A DNA stretch of 55,774 nucleotides from Bradyrhizobium valentinum (GTDB lineage Bacteria; Pseudomonadota; Alphaproteobacteria; Rhizobiales; Xanthobacteraceae): NCBI RefSeq assembly GCF_001440405.1, contig NZ_LLXX01000170.1:1-55774 (forward strand), read 5' to 3'. The translations under genes and the position numbers were made by a program. A model generated the notes under the pieces. The model made no database searches. It was not told where the DNA came from and saw only the letters and a list, made by a program, of their open reading frames with translations. The number at the start of each line of letters is the position of its first letter. Within the stretch, counting starts at the first letter, position 1. Positions 1-8,559 of this stretch are shown here, in pieces.

Positions 1-50
1 GGGTGTTCGCAAACTCAGCTTACCCCTGACCACCTGCCACCCCATAGGAT

Positions 51-1442
51 CTACGAATTCTCCCTCACGCGCACCAGCAGCGCGAGGCCTGCAACGAAGA
101 ACACCACCAGCATCGCCATGCCGGCCTTCTGGCTCGCGGTAACAGCGGTGACCGCGCCGATCAGCAGCGGGCCGATGAACGAGGTAACCTTTCCCGTCAG
201 CGCGAACAATCCAAAATACTGGGCGATGCGATCTTTCGGCGCGAGACGGATCAGCAGCGTGCGCGACGCCGCCTGCAGCGGACCGCCGGCCGCGCCGATC
301 AGGCACCCGAGCACGAGATAAGCGCGCTCGGCCGCGCCGGAGAACAGCGCGCCGCCCGGCACCGGCGGGTCGACCTTTACGAACAGGATCGAATCCTTGT
401 CGACCAGCAAAATGGCACCGAGCGCAAACAGCAGGATCAGCAAGCTGCCGGCGATGACGCGCTTGGGCCCGAGTTTGTCGTCGAGCTTGCCGCCGAGCCA
501 CGCGCCGAATGTGCCGGCGATGGCCAGCAGAATTCCAAACGTGCCGATCTGGATCGTATGCCAGCCGAAAGTGCCGGCGGCGTAGATGCCGCCGAAGGCA
601 AACAGCGACACCAGCCCGTCGGTGTAGATCATGTTGGCGAGCAGGAATGTCGCCACCGATTTCTGCTTCGGCAGTTCGCCGAGCGTGCGCTTGAGTCCGC
701 TCAATCCTTCGTGCAGCGCCTCGCGGATCCGGCGCTTCGCCGGATAATCCGGCGTGAACAGGAACATCGGTGTCACGAAAATGATGAACCAGATGCCGGT
801 CAGCGGCCCGGTGATACGATCGCCCTGATGGCTGACCGGGTCGAGGCCAAACAGCGGCGCCAGGCCGAACAGTGTGCGGCCGGTTTCGGGACTGGCGGCG
901 AGGAAGCCGAGCACGAGGATGAGGCTCAGAATGCCGCCGATATAACCAGTGGCCCATCCGGTGCCGGACAATCGTCCGATCTTGTCCGGCGGCACCAGCG
1001 TCGGCATCATCGCATTGTTGAAGACGGTGGCGAATTCGACACCCACGCTTGCGATTGCATAGGCGAGCAACAGCGGCGGGATGACGCTCGGATCACCCGG
1101 CTTTCCGAACCACATCAGGCAGGCGCCGATCACCAGCAGCGTGCCGAAGCCGGCGATCCACGGTTTGCGGCGGCCGCTGGCGTCAGCGATCGCGCCCAGC
1201 ACCGGCGACAGCAGCGCGATCATCAGACCAGCAGCCGCGGTGGCGAATCCCCACAGCGCCTGCCCGCTTGCCGGATCGGGCGCGACGAAGCCCGCGAAAT
1301 AGGGCGCGAACACAAAAGTGGTGATCAGCGTGAAATAAGGCTGCGCCGCCCAATCGAAGAAGATCCAGCTCATGACAGCGGCGCGGCCCGGATATTGCTG
1401 CGGTATTTTGGCGTCAATTGCCTCGGAAGCGATCACCGCCAT
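51..1442 (-). CDS. MFS transporter, Atg22/UMF1-like
   Basis: Predicted 12-helix inner-membrane permease of the major facilitator superfamily, 463 aa. The N-terminal part (SWIFFDWAAQPYFTLITTF, then a long hydrophobic segment and LGAIADASGRRKPW) matches the UMF1/Atg22-like branch; the ADxxGRRKPW loop is the MFS motif-A loop between helices 2 and 3. I chose the ATG at 1442 over an upstream TTG at 1460 because a GAAGGA ribosome site lies about 10 bases before it. The substrate cannot be told from sequence; relatives are often annotated as efflux or amino-acid permeases. It is divergent from the gamma-glutamyltransferase gene, so a role in handling released amino acids is possible but unproven. 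Confidence 0.85.
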   Translation of the reverse strand: MAVIASEAIDAKIPQQYPGRAAVMSWIFFDWAAQPYFTLITTFVFAPYFAGFVAPDPASGQALWGFATAAAGLMIALLSPVLGAIADASGRRKPWIAGFGTLLVIGACLMWFGKPGDPSVIPPLLLAYAIASVGVEFATVFNNAMMPTLVPPDKIGRLSGTGWATGYIGGILSLILVLGFLAASPETGRTLFGLAPLFGLDPVSHQGDRITGPLTGIWFIIFVTPMFLFTPDYPAKRRIREALHEGLSGLKRTLGELPKQKSVATFLLANMIYTDGLVSLFAFGGIYAAGTFGWHTIQIGTFGILLAIAGTFGAWLGGKLDDKLGPKRVIAGSLLILLFALGAILLVDKDSILFVKVDPPVPGGALFSGAAERAYLVLGCLIGAAGGPLQAASRTLLIRLAPKDRIAQYFGLFALTGKVTSFIGPLLIGAVTAVTASQKAGMAMLVVFFVAGLALLVRVRENS

Positions 1443-1515
1443 GCCGGATATTTCCTTCAAAAGTGTCGCGAGGCGTTTTGCCTGTCAGATCCGAACCCAT
1501 ATAGCATGCGTCACC

Positions 1516-1542
1516 GACGCTCGGGGGATGTTGCCGAGCGTC
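1516..1542. promoter_or_regulatory. perfect 9-bp inverted repeat upstream of ggt
   Basis: GACGCTCGG (1516-1524) and CCGAGCGTC (1534-1542) form a perfect 9-bp stem with a 9-base loop, flanked by TGCGT and ACGCA that can extend the pairing with a small asymmetry. It lies 30 bases before the ggt start in the 129-bp gap shared with the divergent MFS gene. There is no T tract, so a terminator is unlikely. It could be an operator dyad or a hairpin in the ggt leader. Confidence 0.45.
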
Positions 1543-1571
1543 ACACGCACTCCAACTGCGGCGGATTTTCG

Positions 1572-3314
1572 ATGGCGGTCTTTTCAATCCGGTGGCGCCG
1601 AGTAGCTGCCACACTCGTACTTGCATTTGTCTGTGGGACGACGGCCTTTGCGCAGGAACGCCGCTTTTACTCGCCCCCCGATCTCTCCACCGTTCGAGCC
1701 ATTGCCGCCGAGCATGGCATGGTGGTGGCGCAGGAAAGGCTCGCCGCGCAAGTCGGCGCCGATGTCCTGAGGCAGGGCGGCAACGCGGTCGACGCCGCGG
1801 TCGCGACCGGCTTTGCCCTTGCCGTCACCTACCCGCGTGCCGGAAACATCGGCGGCGGCGGCTTCATGGTGATTCATTCGGCCGGACGCAATGAAGCCGT
1901 CGCCATCGATTATCGCGAGACCGCGCCATCAGCGATCACGCGCGATATCTTTCTGGGACCGGACGGCAAACCCGATAGTGACAAGTCGCGCAGTTCCGCG
2001 CTTGGCATCGGCGTGCCCGGCACGGTGGCCGGATTGGCGCTGGCGCTGGAGAAATACGGCTCGGGCCGTTTCACGCTCGCGCAAATCCTCAAACCTTCAA
2101 TCGAACTGGCGCGCGACGGCTTCGTGGTCGCCGACGACATGGCCGACACTCTGTCGGATATGTACCGGAGGATGGGACGCTGGCCGAATTCGGCGAAGGC
2201 GTTCACCCGCGGCGATGGCACGCCATTGAAAGAAGGCGACCGGCTGATCCAGGCCGATCTCGCGGCAACCTTGTCGGCAATTGCCGATCAGGGAGCGCGC
2301 GGATTTTATGAGGGGCCGGTCGCCGAACGGCTGGCAAAGGCCGTCCGCGATGCCGGCGGCCTCATGACGGCGGACGATCTCAGATCCTATCAGGCGATGA
2401 TCCGCAGCCCGGTGCGCGGCACTTATCGCGGCTACGACATTGTGTCGATGCCGCTGCCCTCCTCCGGCGGCACGGTACTGCTGCAGTCGCTGAACATTCT
2501 CGAGGGGTTTCCGATGCCTGATATGAAGCAGGGCTCCGCGCCTTCGCTGCATGTCATGATCGAAGCCATGAAGCGCGCTTATGCAGATCGCGCGCGCTAC
2601 CTCGGCGATCCCGCCTTCGTCAATGCGCCGGTCAATATCCTGACCACCAAGGATTACGCGGCGAAGCAACGCGCCAGCATCGACCTTGCACGCGCAACCC
2701 CGGCGGCCGATGTGTTGGCGGTGAATCCGCGCGAGGGCAGCAACACCACGCATTATTCGATCGTCGACGCCAGCGGCAATGCGGTGAGCAACACCTACAC
2801 GCTGAATTTTCCCTATGGTGTCGGCCTGGTCGCCGAGGGGACGGGCGTGCTGCTCAACAACGAGCTCGACGACTTTACCGCCGCGCCCGGCGCATCGAAC
2901 GCGTTTGGCCTCGTCGGTTTCGAAGCCAATCTGCCCGGCCCCGGTAAGCGGCCATTGTCGTCGATGTCGCCGACCATAGTGCTGAAAGACGGCAAGCCGG
3001 TGCTGGTCACGGGTTCGCCGGGCGGCAGCCGGATTATATCGGCGGTGCTGCAGATCGTGGTCAACGTGCTTGACTACAACATGGATGTCGCCGCCGCCGT
3101 GGCGGCCCCGCGGGTCCATCATCAATGGATGCCCGATGAAGTGCGCGTCGAACGTGGCTTTTCCGACGAGGTGTTGGCCGAGCTCAAGGCGAAAGGTCAC
3201 AAGGTCATCGAGCCGCTCGGCCAGACCTCCGCAAATTCGATCTCCGTCACGCCGAACGGCCTGCGTGGCGCGCCCGATCCGCGCACAAGAGGCGCGGCTG
3301 CGGTGGGGCAATGA
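1572..3314 (+). CDS. ggt: gamma-glutamyltransferase
   Basis: Periplasmic gamma-glutamyltransferase, 580 aa, which cleaves or transfers the gamma-glutamyl group of glutathione and related compounds. A signal peptide (about residues 1-28, ending TAFAQ) is followed by the large-subunit fold with the GNAVDAAVA motif. The autoprocessing site is at N391-T392-T393-H394-Y395; T392 would be the new N-terminal nucleophile of the small subunit. The PLSSMSPT and GSPGG motifs that shape the active site are present. The reading frame is open for about 1 kb upstream, but that part is antisense to the MFS gene; the ATG at 1572 opens the signal peptide and is the sensible start. Length is normal for the family. 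Confidence 0.95.
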   Translation: MAVFSIRWRRVAATLVLAFVCGTTAFAQERRFYSPPDLSTVRAIAAEHGMVVAQERLAAQVGADVLRQGGNAVDAAVATGFALAVTYPRAGNIGGGGFMVIHSAGRNEAVAIDYRETAPSAITRDIFLGPDGKPDSDKSRSSALGIGVPGTVAGLALALEKYGSGRFTLAQILKPSIELARDGFVVADDMADTLSDMYRRMGRWPNSAKAFTRGDGTPLKEGDRLIQADLAATLSAIADQGARGFYEGPVAERLAKAVRDAGGLMTADDLRSYQAMIRSPVRGTYRGYDIVSMPLPSSGGTVLLQSLNILEGFPMPDMKQGSAPSLHVMIEAMKRAYADRARYLGDPAFVNAPVNILTTKDYAAKQRASIDLARATPAADVLAVNPREGSNTTHYSIVDASGNAVSNTYTLNFPYGVGLVAEGTGVLLNNELDDFTAAPGASNAFGLVGFEANLPGPGKRPLSSMSPTIVLKDGKPVLVTGSPGGSRIISAVLQIVVNVLDYNMDVAAAVAAPRVHHQWMPDEVRVERGFSDEVLAELKAKGHKVIEPLGQTSANSISVTPNGLRGAPDPRTRGAAAVGQ

Positions 3315-3351
3315 GGACAGGTACTCGTGAGGGACGCACCGGCGGATAGGT

Positions 3352-3543
3352 TCCCTCCCCCCTTGCGGGGGAGGGCTAGGGAGAGGGGTAGCCGCTTGCT
3401 CGACTGTCTGACGAACAGCATGGACAATGCTCTCAACCTCGTCGATCGTCTCGGAGGGTCGTTGATGCAGGATCGCGTTTTGGCTGCCGTTAGCGCTCGT
3501 GGCTTACCCCTCTCCCCAACCCTCCCCCGCAAGGGGGGAGGGA
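3352..3543. repeat. dispersed palindromic element, 39-bp arms
   Basis: Two 39-bp arms, 3352-3390 and 3505-3543, are inverted copies of each other differing at only two positions. Each arm carries a C-rich run, TTGCGGGG, and GAGAGGGG. The 114-bp centre shows no convincing gene. This looks like one of the non-autonomous intergenic palindromes common in Bradyrhizobium-type genomes. It fills most of the ggt-SDR gap. Confidence 0.75.
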
Positions 3544-3581
3544 GCCCAATCAGTGTGCCTGCATAACTGGAGGCTCTCATC

Positions 3582-4478
3582 ATGACATCTCTCAAAGACA
3601 AGACGCTGTTCATCTCGGGCGCCAGCCGCGGTATCGGTCTGGCGATTGCGCTACGTGCCGCGCGTGACGGCGCCAATGTCGCGATTGCGGCGAAGACCGC
3701 TGAGCCGCATCCGAAACTCAAGGGCACCATCTACACCGCGGCGGAAGAGATCCGCGCCGCCGGCGGCAAGGCGCTGCCGGTGCTGTGCGACATCCGCGAC
3801 GAGGCGCAGGTGATCGCGGCGATCGAGCAGACCGTCGCCGAGTTCGGCGGCATCGATATCTGCGTCAACAATGCCAGCGCCATCAGCCTGACCAATTCGC
3901 AAGGAACCGACATGAAACGGTTCGACCTGATGATTGATATCAACACCCGCGGCACCTTCATGGTGTCGAAATATTGCATCCCGCATCTGAAGAAGGCGGC
4001 CAACCCGCACATATTGATGCTGTCGCCGCCGCTCGACATGAAGACAAAATGGTTCGAGCATTCCACCGCCTACACGATGGCGAAGTTCGGCATGAGCATG
4101 TGCGTGCTGGGCCTGTCGGGTGAACTGAAATCCGCTGGCGTCGCCGTCAACGCGCTGTGGCCGCGCACCACCATCGCGACCGCCGCGGTCGGTAACCTGC
4201 TCGGCGGCGAGGCCATGATCCGCGCCAGCCGCACGCCCGAGATCATGGGCGACGCTGCGCACGCGATCCTGACCAGGCCGGCGCGGGAATTCACCGGGCA
4301 GTTCTGCATCGACGACAAGGTGCTGTACGCCTCTGGCGTCAGGGACTTTGAGCACTACCGCGTTGATCGCTCGGTGCCATTGATGTCGGACTTCTTCGTC
4401 CCCGACGACGATGTGCCGCCGCCCGGCGTCACCGTGCAGGCGCTGCCCTCGGTTGGGGCGGCGCAGACGCCGCGATAG
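3582..4478 (+). CDS. SDR family oxidoreductase (HSDL2-like)
   Basis: NAD(P)-dependent short-chain dehydrogenase/reductase, 298 aa. The cofactor motif is SGASRGIG (12-19), NNAS is at 96-99, and the catalytic residues are S148, Y164 and K168 (YTMAK). The MLSPP context around the catalytic serine and the long C-terminal tail resemble the HSDL2-like subgroup, which is linked to lipid or sterol-like substrates in other organisms. The proline-rich tail after about residue 275 is not part of the Rossmann fold. The substrate is unknown. It stands alone, between a palindromic element and the convergent GST gene. Confidence 0.88.
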   Translation: MTSLKDKTLFISGASRGIGLAIALRAARDGANVAIAAKTAEPHPKLKGTIYTAAEEIRAAGGKALPVLCDIRDEAQVIAAIEQTVAEFGGIDICVNNASAISLTNSQGTDMKRFDLMIDINTRGTFMVSKYCIPHLKKAANPHILMLSPPLDMKTKWFEHSTAYTMAKFGMSMCVLGLSGELKSAGVAVNALWPRTTIATAAVGNLLGGEAMIRASRTPEIMGDAAHAILTRPAREFTGQFCIDDKVLYASGVRDFEHYRVDRSVPLMSDFFVPDDDVPPPGVTVQALPSVGAAQTPR

Positions 4479-4507
4479 GCGCCTTGGGAGGAGCAGCCGT
4501 GAAGCGG

Positions 4508-5173
4508 TCAGCGCCCGACCACGTACGGCCCGCCCTTTTCCAGCGCGCGTGCATAGGCCGGGCGGGCATGAATGCGTTCGAGGAACGCCATCGCTTTGGG
4601 ATGGCCTTGCTCCAGTCCGCCGCGCGCGGCGGCGGCTTCCAGCGGAAAGCTCATCTGGATGTCGGCGCCGGTGAATTCATTGCCAGCGAACCACTCGCTC
4701 TTGGCGAGTTCGCTCTCCCAGTAATCCATGTGCTGCCGGAGCTGCGGATTAACCAAGGTGGTCAAAGCCGTGTTGGAGACCTTGCGCACCAGCGGGCGCA
4801 GCAGGGCCGGCGCGCGCTTCGGCATCAGCGTGAACAACAGCTTCAGGAGCAGCGGCGACATCGCGGAACCTTCCGCATAGTGCAGCCAATAGGTGTAGCG
4901 CAGCCGCTCCGGCGTGTTCGGCGGCGGAATCAGGCGGCCGTTGCCATAGGTGCCGATGATGTATTCGCAGATCGCGCCGGACTCGGCGATGGTGTTGCCG
5001 TTGTCGATAATGACGGGCGATTTGCCGAGCGGGTGGATGGCGCGCAGCTCCTTAGGCGCCCGCATGTCCGGCTGGCGCTGGTAGCGGACGATCTCGTAGG
5101 GGACGCCGAGCTCTTCGAGCAGCCACAGCACACGCTGCGAGCGGGAATTGTTGAGATGATGCACCGTCAGCAT
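4508..5173 (-). CDS. glutathione S-transferase family protein
   Basis: Cytosolic GST, 221 aa. The N-terminal thioredoxin-like domain (LTVHHLNNSRSQRVLWLLEE) contains the glutathione-contacting SRSQR helix and cis-Pro in GKSPVI, then AESGAICEYI. An all-helical C-terminal domain follows (FAGNEFTGADIQMSFPLEA). The ATG at 5173 follows AAGGGGA at a suitable distance; an in-frame TTG at 5188 is weaker. The substrate is unknown. It is divergent from the DUF2239 gene, with a two-box palindromic operator between them, so the two genes may share a regulator. Confidence 0.88.
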   Translation of the reverse strand: MLTVHHLNNSRSQRVLWLLEELGVPYEIVRYQRQPDMRAPKELRAIHPLGKSPVIIDNGNTIAESGAICEYIIGTYGNGRLIPPPNTPERLRYTYWLHYAEGSAMSPLLLKLLFTLMPKRAPALLRPLVRKVSNTALTTLVNPQLRQHMDYWESELAKSEWFAGNEFTGADIQMSFPLEAAAARGGLEQGHPKAMAFLERIHARPAYARALEKGGPYVVGR

Positions 5174-5248
5174 GGCCGTCCCCTTCAATTGGCGCGCCGT
5201 TGGTGCCAGCCGGGCGGCGGAAAGTCGAGATGGCCTTAGCCGTCGCTA

Positions 5249-5297
5249 TATATTTACCCGGGTGATATTGACGTCCCGTTTTATCCGGGTAAATATA
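5249..5297. promoter_or_regulatory. two-box palindromic operator between GST and DUF2239 genes
   Basis: TATATTTACCCGG (5249-5261) and its exact inverted copy (5285-5297) flank 23 bases. Seen more closely, each arm belongs to a separate imperfect palindrome with ideal form ATTTACCCGGGTAAAT, centred near 5259.5 and 5286.5, 27 bp apart. The site sits 30 bases before the DUF2239 start and 76 bases from the GST start, in an AT-rich spot. This is the usual layout of an operator for a dimeric repressor controlling divergent genes. No regulator gene lies next to it. Confidence 0.6.
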
Positions 5298-5326
5298 GGC
5301 TGACGAAAAATCCAGAGTTTGCTCCA

Positions 5327-5935
5327 ATGGTTGAACCTACCCGCCCCCAATTCACGGCCTTCATCGGCCCGCAACGCCTTGCCAGCGGCCCGCTCGCCGA
5401 GGTCGCAATTGCGGTCATGAATGCCTCGCGAAGACCCGCGGCGCCGCCGATCATCATATTTGCTGACGCCACCGGCCAGCCGATCGATCTCGATCTTCGC
5501 GGCACCGAGCGCGACGTCATTGCCCGTTTGCCGCAACCGGCCCCGCATCCGGAAGGCGCGATTGAACAGACCGCGGCGGCGGAGTCGCGCGGGCGCGGGC
5601 GTCCCAAGCTCGGCGTCGTCGCGCGCGAAGTGACACTGTTGCCGCGCCATTGGGAATGGCTTGGGACGCAGCCTGGCGGCGCATCGGTCGCGTTGCGAAA
5701 GCTGGTGGAAGAAGCGCGCCGGGCCAATGGCGATGCGGATCGCACCCGCGCGGCAAGGGATGCCGCCTATCGCTTCATGTCCGTGATGGCCGGCAATCTC
5801 TCCGGCTTCGAGGAAGCGTCGCGGGCGTTGTTCGCCGATGACCGGCGGCGATTCGTCGGGCTCGTCGCCGCCTGGCCCGACGATATCCGCGATCACGTTG
5901 TCAAGCTCGCCTTCAGCGATCGCGCCGAGCCATAG
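5327..5935 (+). CDS. DUF2239 family protein
   Basis: Conserved cytosolic protein of unknown function, 202 aa. It carries the family's typical middle segment GRGRPKLGVVAREVTLLPRH followed by WEWLGTQPGGASVALRKLVEEARR. The GRPKLG/AREVTLLPRHW part resembles motifs of small DNA-binding or copper-resistance-like proteins, but no catalytic residues stand out. There is no signal peptide or membrane segment. It is divergent from a GST gene, across a palindromic operator, suggesting joint induction by a stress or small molecule. Family assignment is from memory of the domain. Confidence 0.75.
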   Translation: MVEPTRPQFTAFIGPQRLASGPLAEVAIAVMNASRRPAAPPIIIFADATGQPIDLDLRGTERDVIARLPQPAPHPEGAIEQTAAAESRGRGRPKLGVVAREVTLLPRHWEWLGTQPGGASVALRKLVEEARRANGDADRTRAARDAAYRFMSVMAGNLSGFEEASRALFADDRRRFVGLVAAWPDDIRDHVVKLAFSDRAEP

Positions 5936-6067
5936 GCGCGGCGTTGCCGACCGATTCGGCGGCTGATATGACGCGGGGCTATATTCCACAATATTACGAT
6001 CGTCATAATACCGTGGACGCGCCGCCTGCCTTGCGCCACAATGCGCCAAAACATCAGGGAGACTGCT

Positions 6068-6673
6068 GTGAGCACAAATCCGCAATTCCTGTTCGATTTC
6101 GGCAGCCCCAACGCGTTCCTCAGCCACGAAGCGATTCCGGCGATCGAAAAGCGCACCGGCGTGAAGTTCGAATATGTGCCGATCCTGCTCGGCGGCATCT
6201 TCAAGGCCACCAACAACAGGTCGCCCGCGGAAACGCTCGCCGGCATCAAGAACAAGCGCGAATTCTACGCACTGGAGACCGAGCGCTTCCTGAAACGCTT
6301 TGGGGTCAAGCCCTATGTCTGGAACCCGTTCTTCCCGGTAAACACGCTGAACCTGATGCGTGCGGCGGTGGCGGCCCAGCACGAAGGCGTGTTCGAGAAA
6401 TATGTCGAGGCCGCGTTCCATCACATGTGGGTCGAGCCGAAGAAAATGGATGACCCCGAAGTCGCGGCAAGGGCGCTGGCCGCGTCCGGCCTCGACGCCG
6501 CCAGGCTGCTGGCGCGCTCGCAGGACGCCGACGTAAAGGCCAGGCTGATCGAGAACACCCAATCCGCCGTCGAGCGCGGCGCGTTCGGCTCGCCGACCTT
6601 CTTCGTCGGCAAGGAAATGTTTTTCGGCAAGGAGCAACTGCGCGAGGTCGAGGAAATGATCGCCGGGAAATAG
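6068..6673 (+). CDS. 2-hydroxychromene-2-carboxylate isomerase family (DsbA-like/kappa GST)
   Basis: Thioredoxin-fold protein of the HCCA isomerase/kappa-class GST family, 201 aa. The N-terminus FLFDFGSPNAFLSHEAIP holds the family serine (in FGSPNA) that binds glutathione thiol instead of a CxxC pair. The helical insert and C-terminal GAFGSPTFFVGKEMFFGKEQL are typical. HCCA isomerases act in naphthalene breakdown, but no such pathway genes are nearby, so the real substrate is unknown. I chose the GTG at 6068 because a CAGGGA site precedes it by 7 bases; an in-frame ATG at 6041 lacks one. Confidence 0.85.
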   Translation: MSTNPQFLFDFGSPNAFLSHEAIPAIEKRTGVKFEYVPILLGGIFKATNNRSPAETLAGIKNKREFYALETERFLKRFGVKPYVWNPFFPVNTLNLMRAAVAAQHEGVFEKYVEAAFHHMWVEPKKMDDPEVAARALAASGLDAARLLARSQDADVKARLIENTQSAVERGAFGSPTFFVGKEMFFGKEQLREVEEMIAGK

Positions 6674-6712
6674 CCGCCCGGGTTCGACTGTTTGGCGAGA
6701 AGTGGTAAAGAA

Positions 6713-6788
6713 GCGAATGGTGAATAGCGAGTGGTAGAATTGATATGTGAAGTCCCTATTCGCCATTCCCTGCTCGCCACTCGCCCAT
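6713..6788. repeat. imperfect inverted repeat, GCGAATGG/CCATTCGC type
   Basis: GCGAATGGTGAATAGCGAGTGG (split here as a 22-base left arm, 6713-6734) pairs imperfectly with CTATTCGCCATTC and CGCCACTCGCC around 6757-6785. The same wording recurs at 16061-16122. It is a dispersed palindromic element placed just before the panE-like gene. Confidence 0.6.
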
Positions 6789-6818
6789 GCCAAGACCAAC
6801 AACAAAGGAAGCTATCGC

Positions 6819-7742
6819 ATGCGTATTCTCGTGGTTGGCGCCGGCGCCATCGGCGGCTATTTCGGCGGCAGGCTGCTTCAGGCTGGAAACGATGTGACGT
6901 TCCTGGTCCGGCCGAAGCGCGCTTCCGAACTCGCAAGCGCTGGTCTCGTCATCAAGAGTCCCGCCGGCGACGTGACGCTGAAGAGCCCGCCGACAGTGCA
7001 GGCCGACAAGCTTGCCGAGAAATTCGACGTCGTGCTGTTGAGCTGCAAGGCGTTCGACCTGGAAGACGCGATCAGGTCTTTTGCCCCCGCGGTCGGCCCA
7101 CAAACTGCGATCATCCCGCTGCTCAACGGCATGCTGCACCTCAACGTGCTGGACCAGAAGTTCGGACCCGACCGCGTGCTCGGCGGTCTCTGCGCGATCG
7201 CGGTGACGCTCAATGACGCCCGCGAGGTGGTCCAGCTCGCGCCGATGCAGTCGCTTAATTTCGGCGAGCGCGACGGCTCCCTATCGGAGCGGGTGCGTGC
7301 GATTGCGCAAGTGTTCGACAGCGGCAAGTTCGGCGCCGCGGCCAGCGAACACATCATGCGGGACATGTGGGAGAAGTGGGTTTTCCTCGCCTCGCTGGCG
7401 GCATCGACCTGCCTGATGCGCACTTCGGTCGGCAACATCCTGGCGGTGGCTGGCGGCAAGGATTTTCTGCTCGGCATGCTCGATGAATGCAGCGCGATTG
7501 CAAAGGCGTCGGGTTATGAGCCGACCGGCCCGTTCTTCCAGCGCACCAGCGGCTTGTTGACGACCGAGGGCTCGCCGATGACCGCCTCGATGTTCCGCGA
7601 CATCAAAGCGGCCCTGCCGGTCGAGGCCGACCATGTGGTCGGCGATCTCGTCGCGCGCGCCGACGCCGCCAAGATCCCGGTGCCGAAACTGCGCATCGCC
7701 TACACGCACCTCAAGGCGTATGAAAAGCAGCGCTCCGCGTAG
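6819..7742 (+). CDS. 2-dehydropantoate 2-reductase family (PanE/ApbA)
   Basis: NADPH-dependent reductase of the ketopantoate reductase family, 307 aa. The Rossmann motif GAGAIGGYFGG is at 7-17, and LLNGM is at about 105-109. WEKWVFLASLAA carries the lysine used as general acid/base in the family. The C-terminal helical domain is complete. The start ATG at 6819 follows AAAGGAAG (6804-6811). PanE makes pantoate for coenzyme A, but bradyrhizobia carry several paralogues, so this copy may act on another 2-oxoacid. It stands alone. Confidence 0.85.
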   Translation: MRILVVGAGAIGGYFGGRLLQAGNDVTFLVRPKRASELASAGLVIKSPAGDVTLKSPPTVQADKLAEKFDVVLLSCKAFDLEDAIRSFAPAVGPQTAIIPLLNGMLHLNVLDQKFGPDRVLGGLCAIAVTLNDAREVVQLAPMQSLNFGERDGSLSERVRAIAQVFDSGKFGAAASEHIMRDMWEKWVFLASLAASTCLMRTSVGNILAVAGGKDFLLGMLDECSAIAKASGYEPTGPFFQRTSGLLTTEGSPMTASMFRDIKAALPVEADHVVGDLVARADAAKIPVPKLRIAYTHLKAYEKQRSA

Positions 7743-7760
7743 TCAGCTAAAGCACTCTCC

Positions 7761-7885
7761 GTCGTCCCTGCGAACGCGGGGATCCATAACCACGGGCCGT
7801 AGTTGCTGAACGAAATCGAACGACGGGCACTTCCTTAAATTGCGCTTTCGCGGCGTATGGGTCCCTGCGCGTTCGCAGGGACGAC
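7761..7885. repeat. dispersed palindrome, GTCGTCCCTGCGAACG arms
   Basis: GTCGTCCCTGCGAACG (7761-7776) has its exact inverted copy at 7870-7885. The 93-bp centre differs from that of a second copy at 33152-33269, though parts next to the arms (CCATAACCAC; GGCGTATGGGTCCCTGCG) are shared. It lies between the convergent panE-like and cytochrome genes and may also help end transcription. Confidence 0.75.
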
Positions 7886-7893
7886 GAAGGACG

Positions 7894-8475
7894 TCAGAGA
7901 TACGCGAGAAAATGCGCGAGCGCTTCGATCTCTTCCTCGCTGAGGGGATAGGCGACATCCGCCATCGCGGCCATGGCGCCGCCGGATCGCATACCCGATT
8001 TGTACTCGCGTAGCGCCTTGACGAGATATTCCTCGCGCTGGCCAGCGATGCGGGCAACCCCCTTGGTGCCGGCGTAGCTATCGGTGTGGCATGAAGCACA
8101 GCGTCGCCCGGCGGCAGCTTGCGCGCCCTTTTTCGAAAGCTCGGGATTGTCATCGGGTTTGGGCGCTTTCGGCGGTTCAAGCGAAGCGAAATAGGCGCCG
8201 AGGTTGCGGATGTCCTCGTTATTGAGCTGCTCGACGATCGGCTGCATCTGCTCGTTCTTGCGGGTCCCGGCGCGAAAAAACACGAGCTGCCACTGAATGA
8301 ACTGGTCGGGCTGCGCCGCCAGCGAGGGAATGTTCTCGATCTGCGAAATGCCGCCTTCGCCGTGGCACCCGACACACAGTTCGGCCTTGACCTTGCCGGC
8401 GGCAACATCGGCGGCGTGCGCGAATGGTCCGCAGATCGTGAAAGCCAGCAGCGCGCCAACCATTGCACTTCGCAT
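7894..8475 (-). CDS. dihaem cytochrome c (c4-like)
   Basis: Periplasmic cytochrome c with two haem-binding motifs, CVGCH (34-38) and CASCH (126-130), 193 aa, after a signal peptide (cleavage near AHA, residue 21). Methionines for axial ligation are available after each motif. The two-domain form resembles cytochrome c4/c553 proteins. The ATG at 8475 starts the signal peptide; the longer frame from 8556 adds a charged, unlikely leader. It lies 84 bp after the PQQ-type dehydrogenase on the same strand, so it probably takes electrons from that enzyme and passes them to the respiratory chain. That link is inferred from position. Confidence 0.88.
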   Translation of the reverse strand: MRSAMVGALLAFTICGPFAHAADVAAGKVKAELCVGCHGEGGISQIENIPSLAAQPDQFIQWQLVFFRAGTRKNEQMQPIVEQLNNEDIRNLGAYFASLEPPKAPKPDDNPELSKKGAQAAAGRRCASCHTDSYAGTKGVARIAGQREEYLVKALREYKSGMRSGGAMAAMADVAYPLSEEEIEALAHFLAYL

Positions 8476-8559
8476 TTCAATTACTCTCCGCCGCGGCCCA
8501 AACAGCAAAGGCCGCGGTCGCTCGGTCCCGAGCAGCCGCAGCCTCTGCCAATTCACGCT

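Noticed and set aside
558..1571. Upstream open extension of the ggt frame (about 338 codons)
   Set aside because: It is antisense to the MFS gene, has no family resemblance, and the signal peptide starts cleanly at 1572.
2097..3311. 404-codon open frame antisense to ggt
   Set aside because: It mirrors ggt in a high-GC genome, is rich in Arg/His/Gly and resembles no family.
5989..6010. AT-rich dyad TATTACGATCGTCATAATA before the HCCA-isomerase-like gene
   Set aside because: The pairing is imperfect and there is one copy only, so an operator cannot be supported, though the place would fit.
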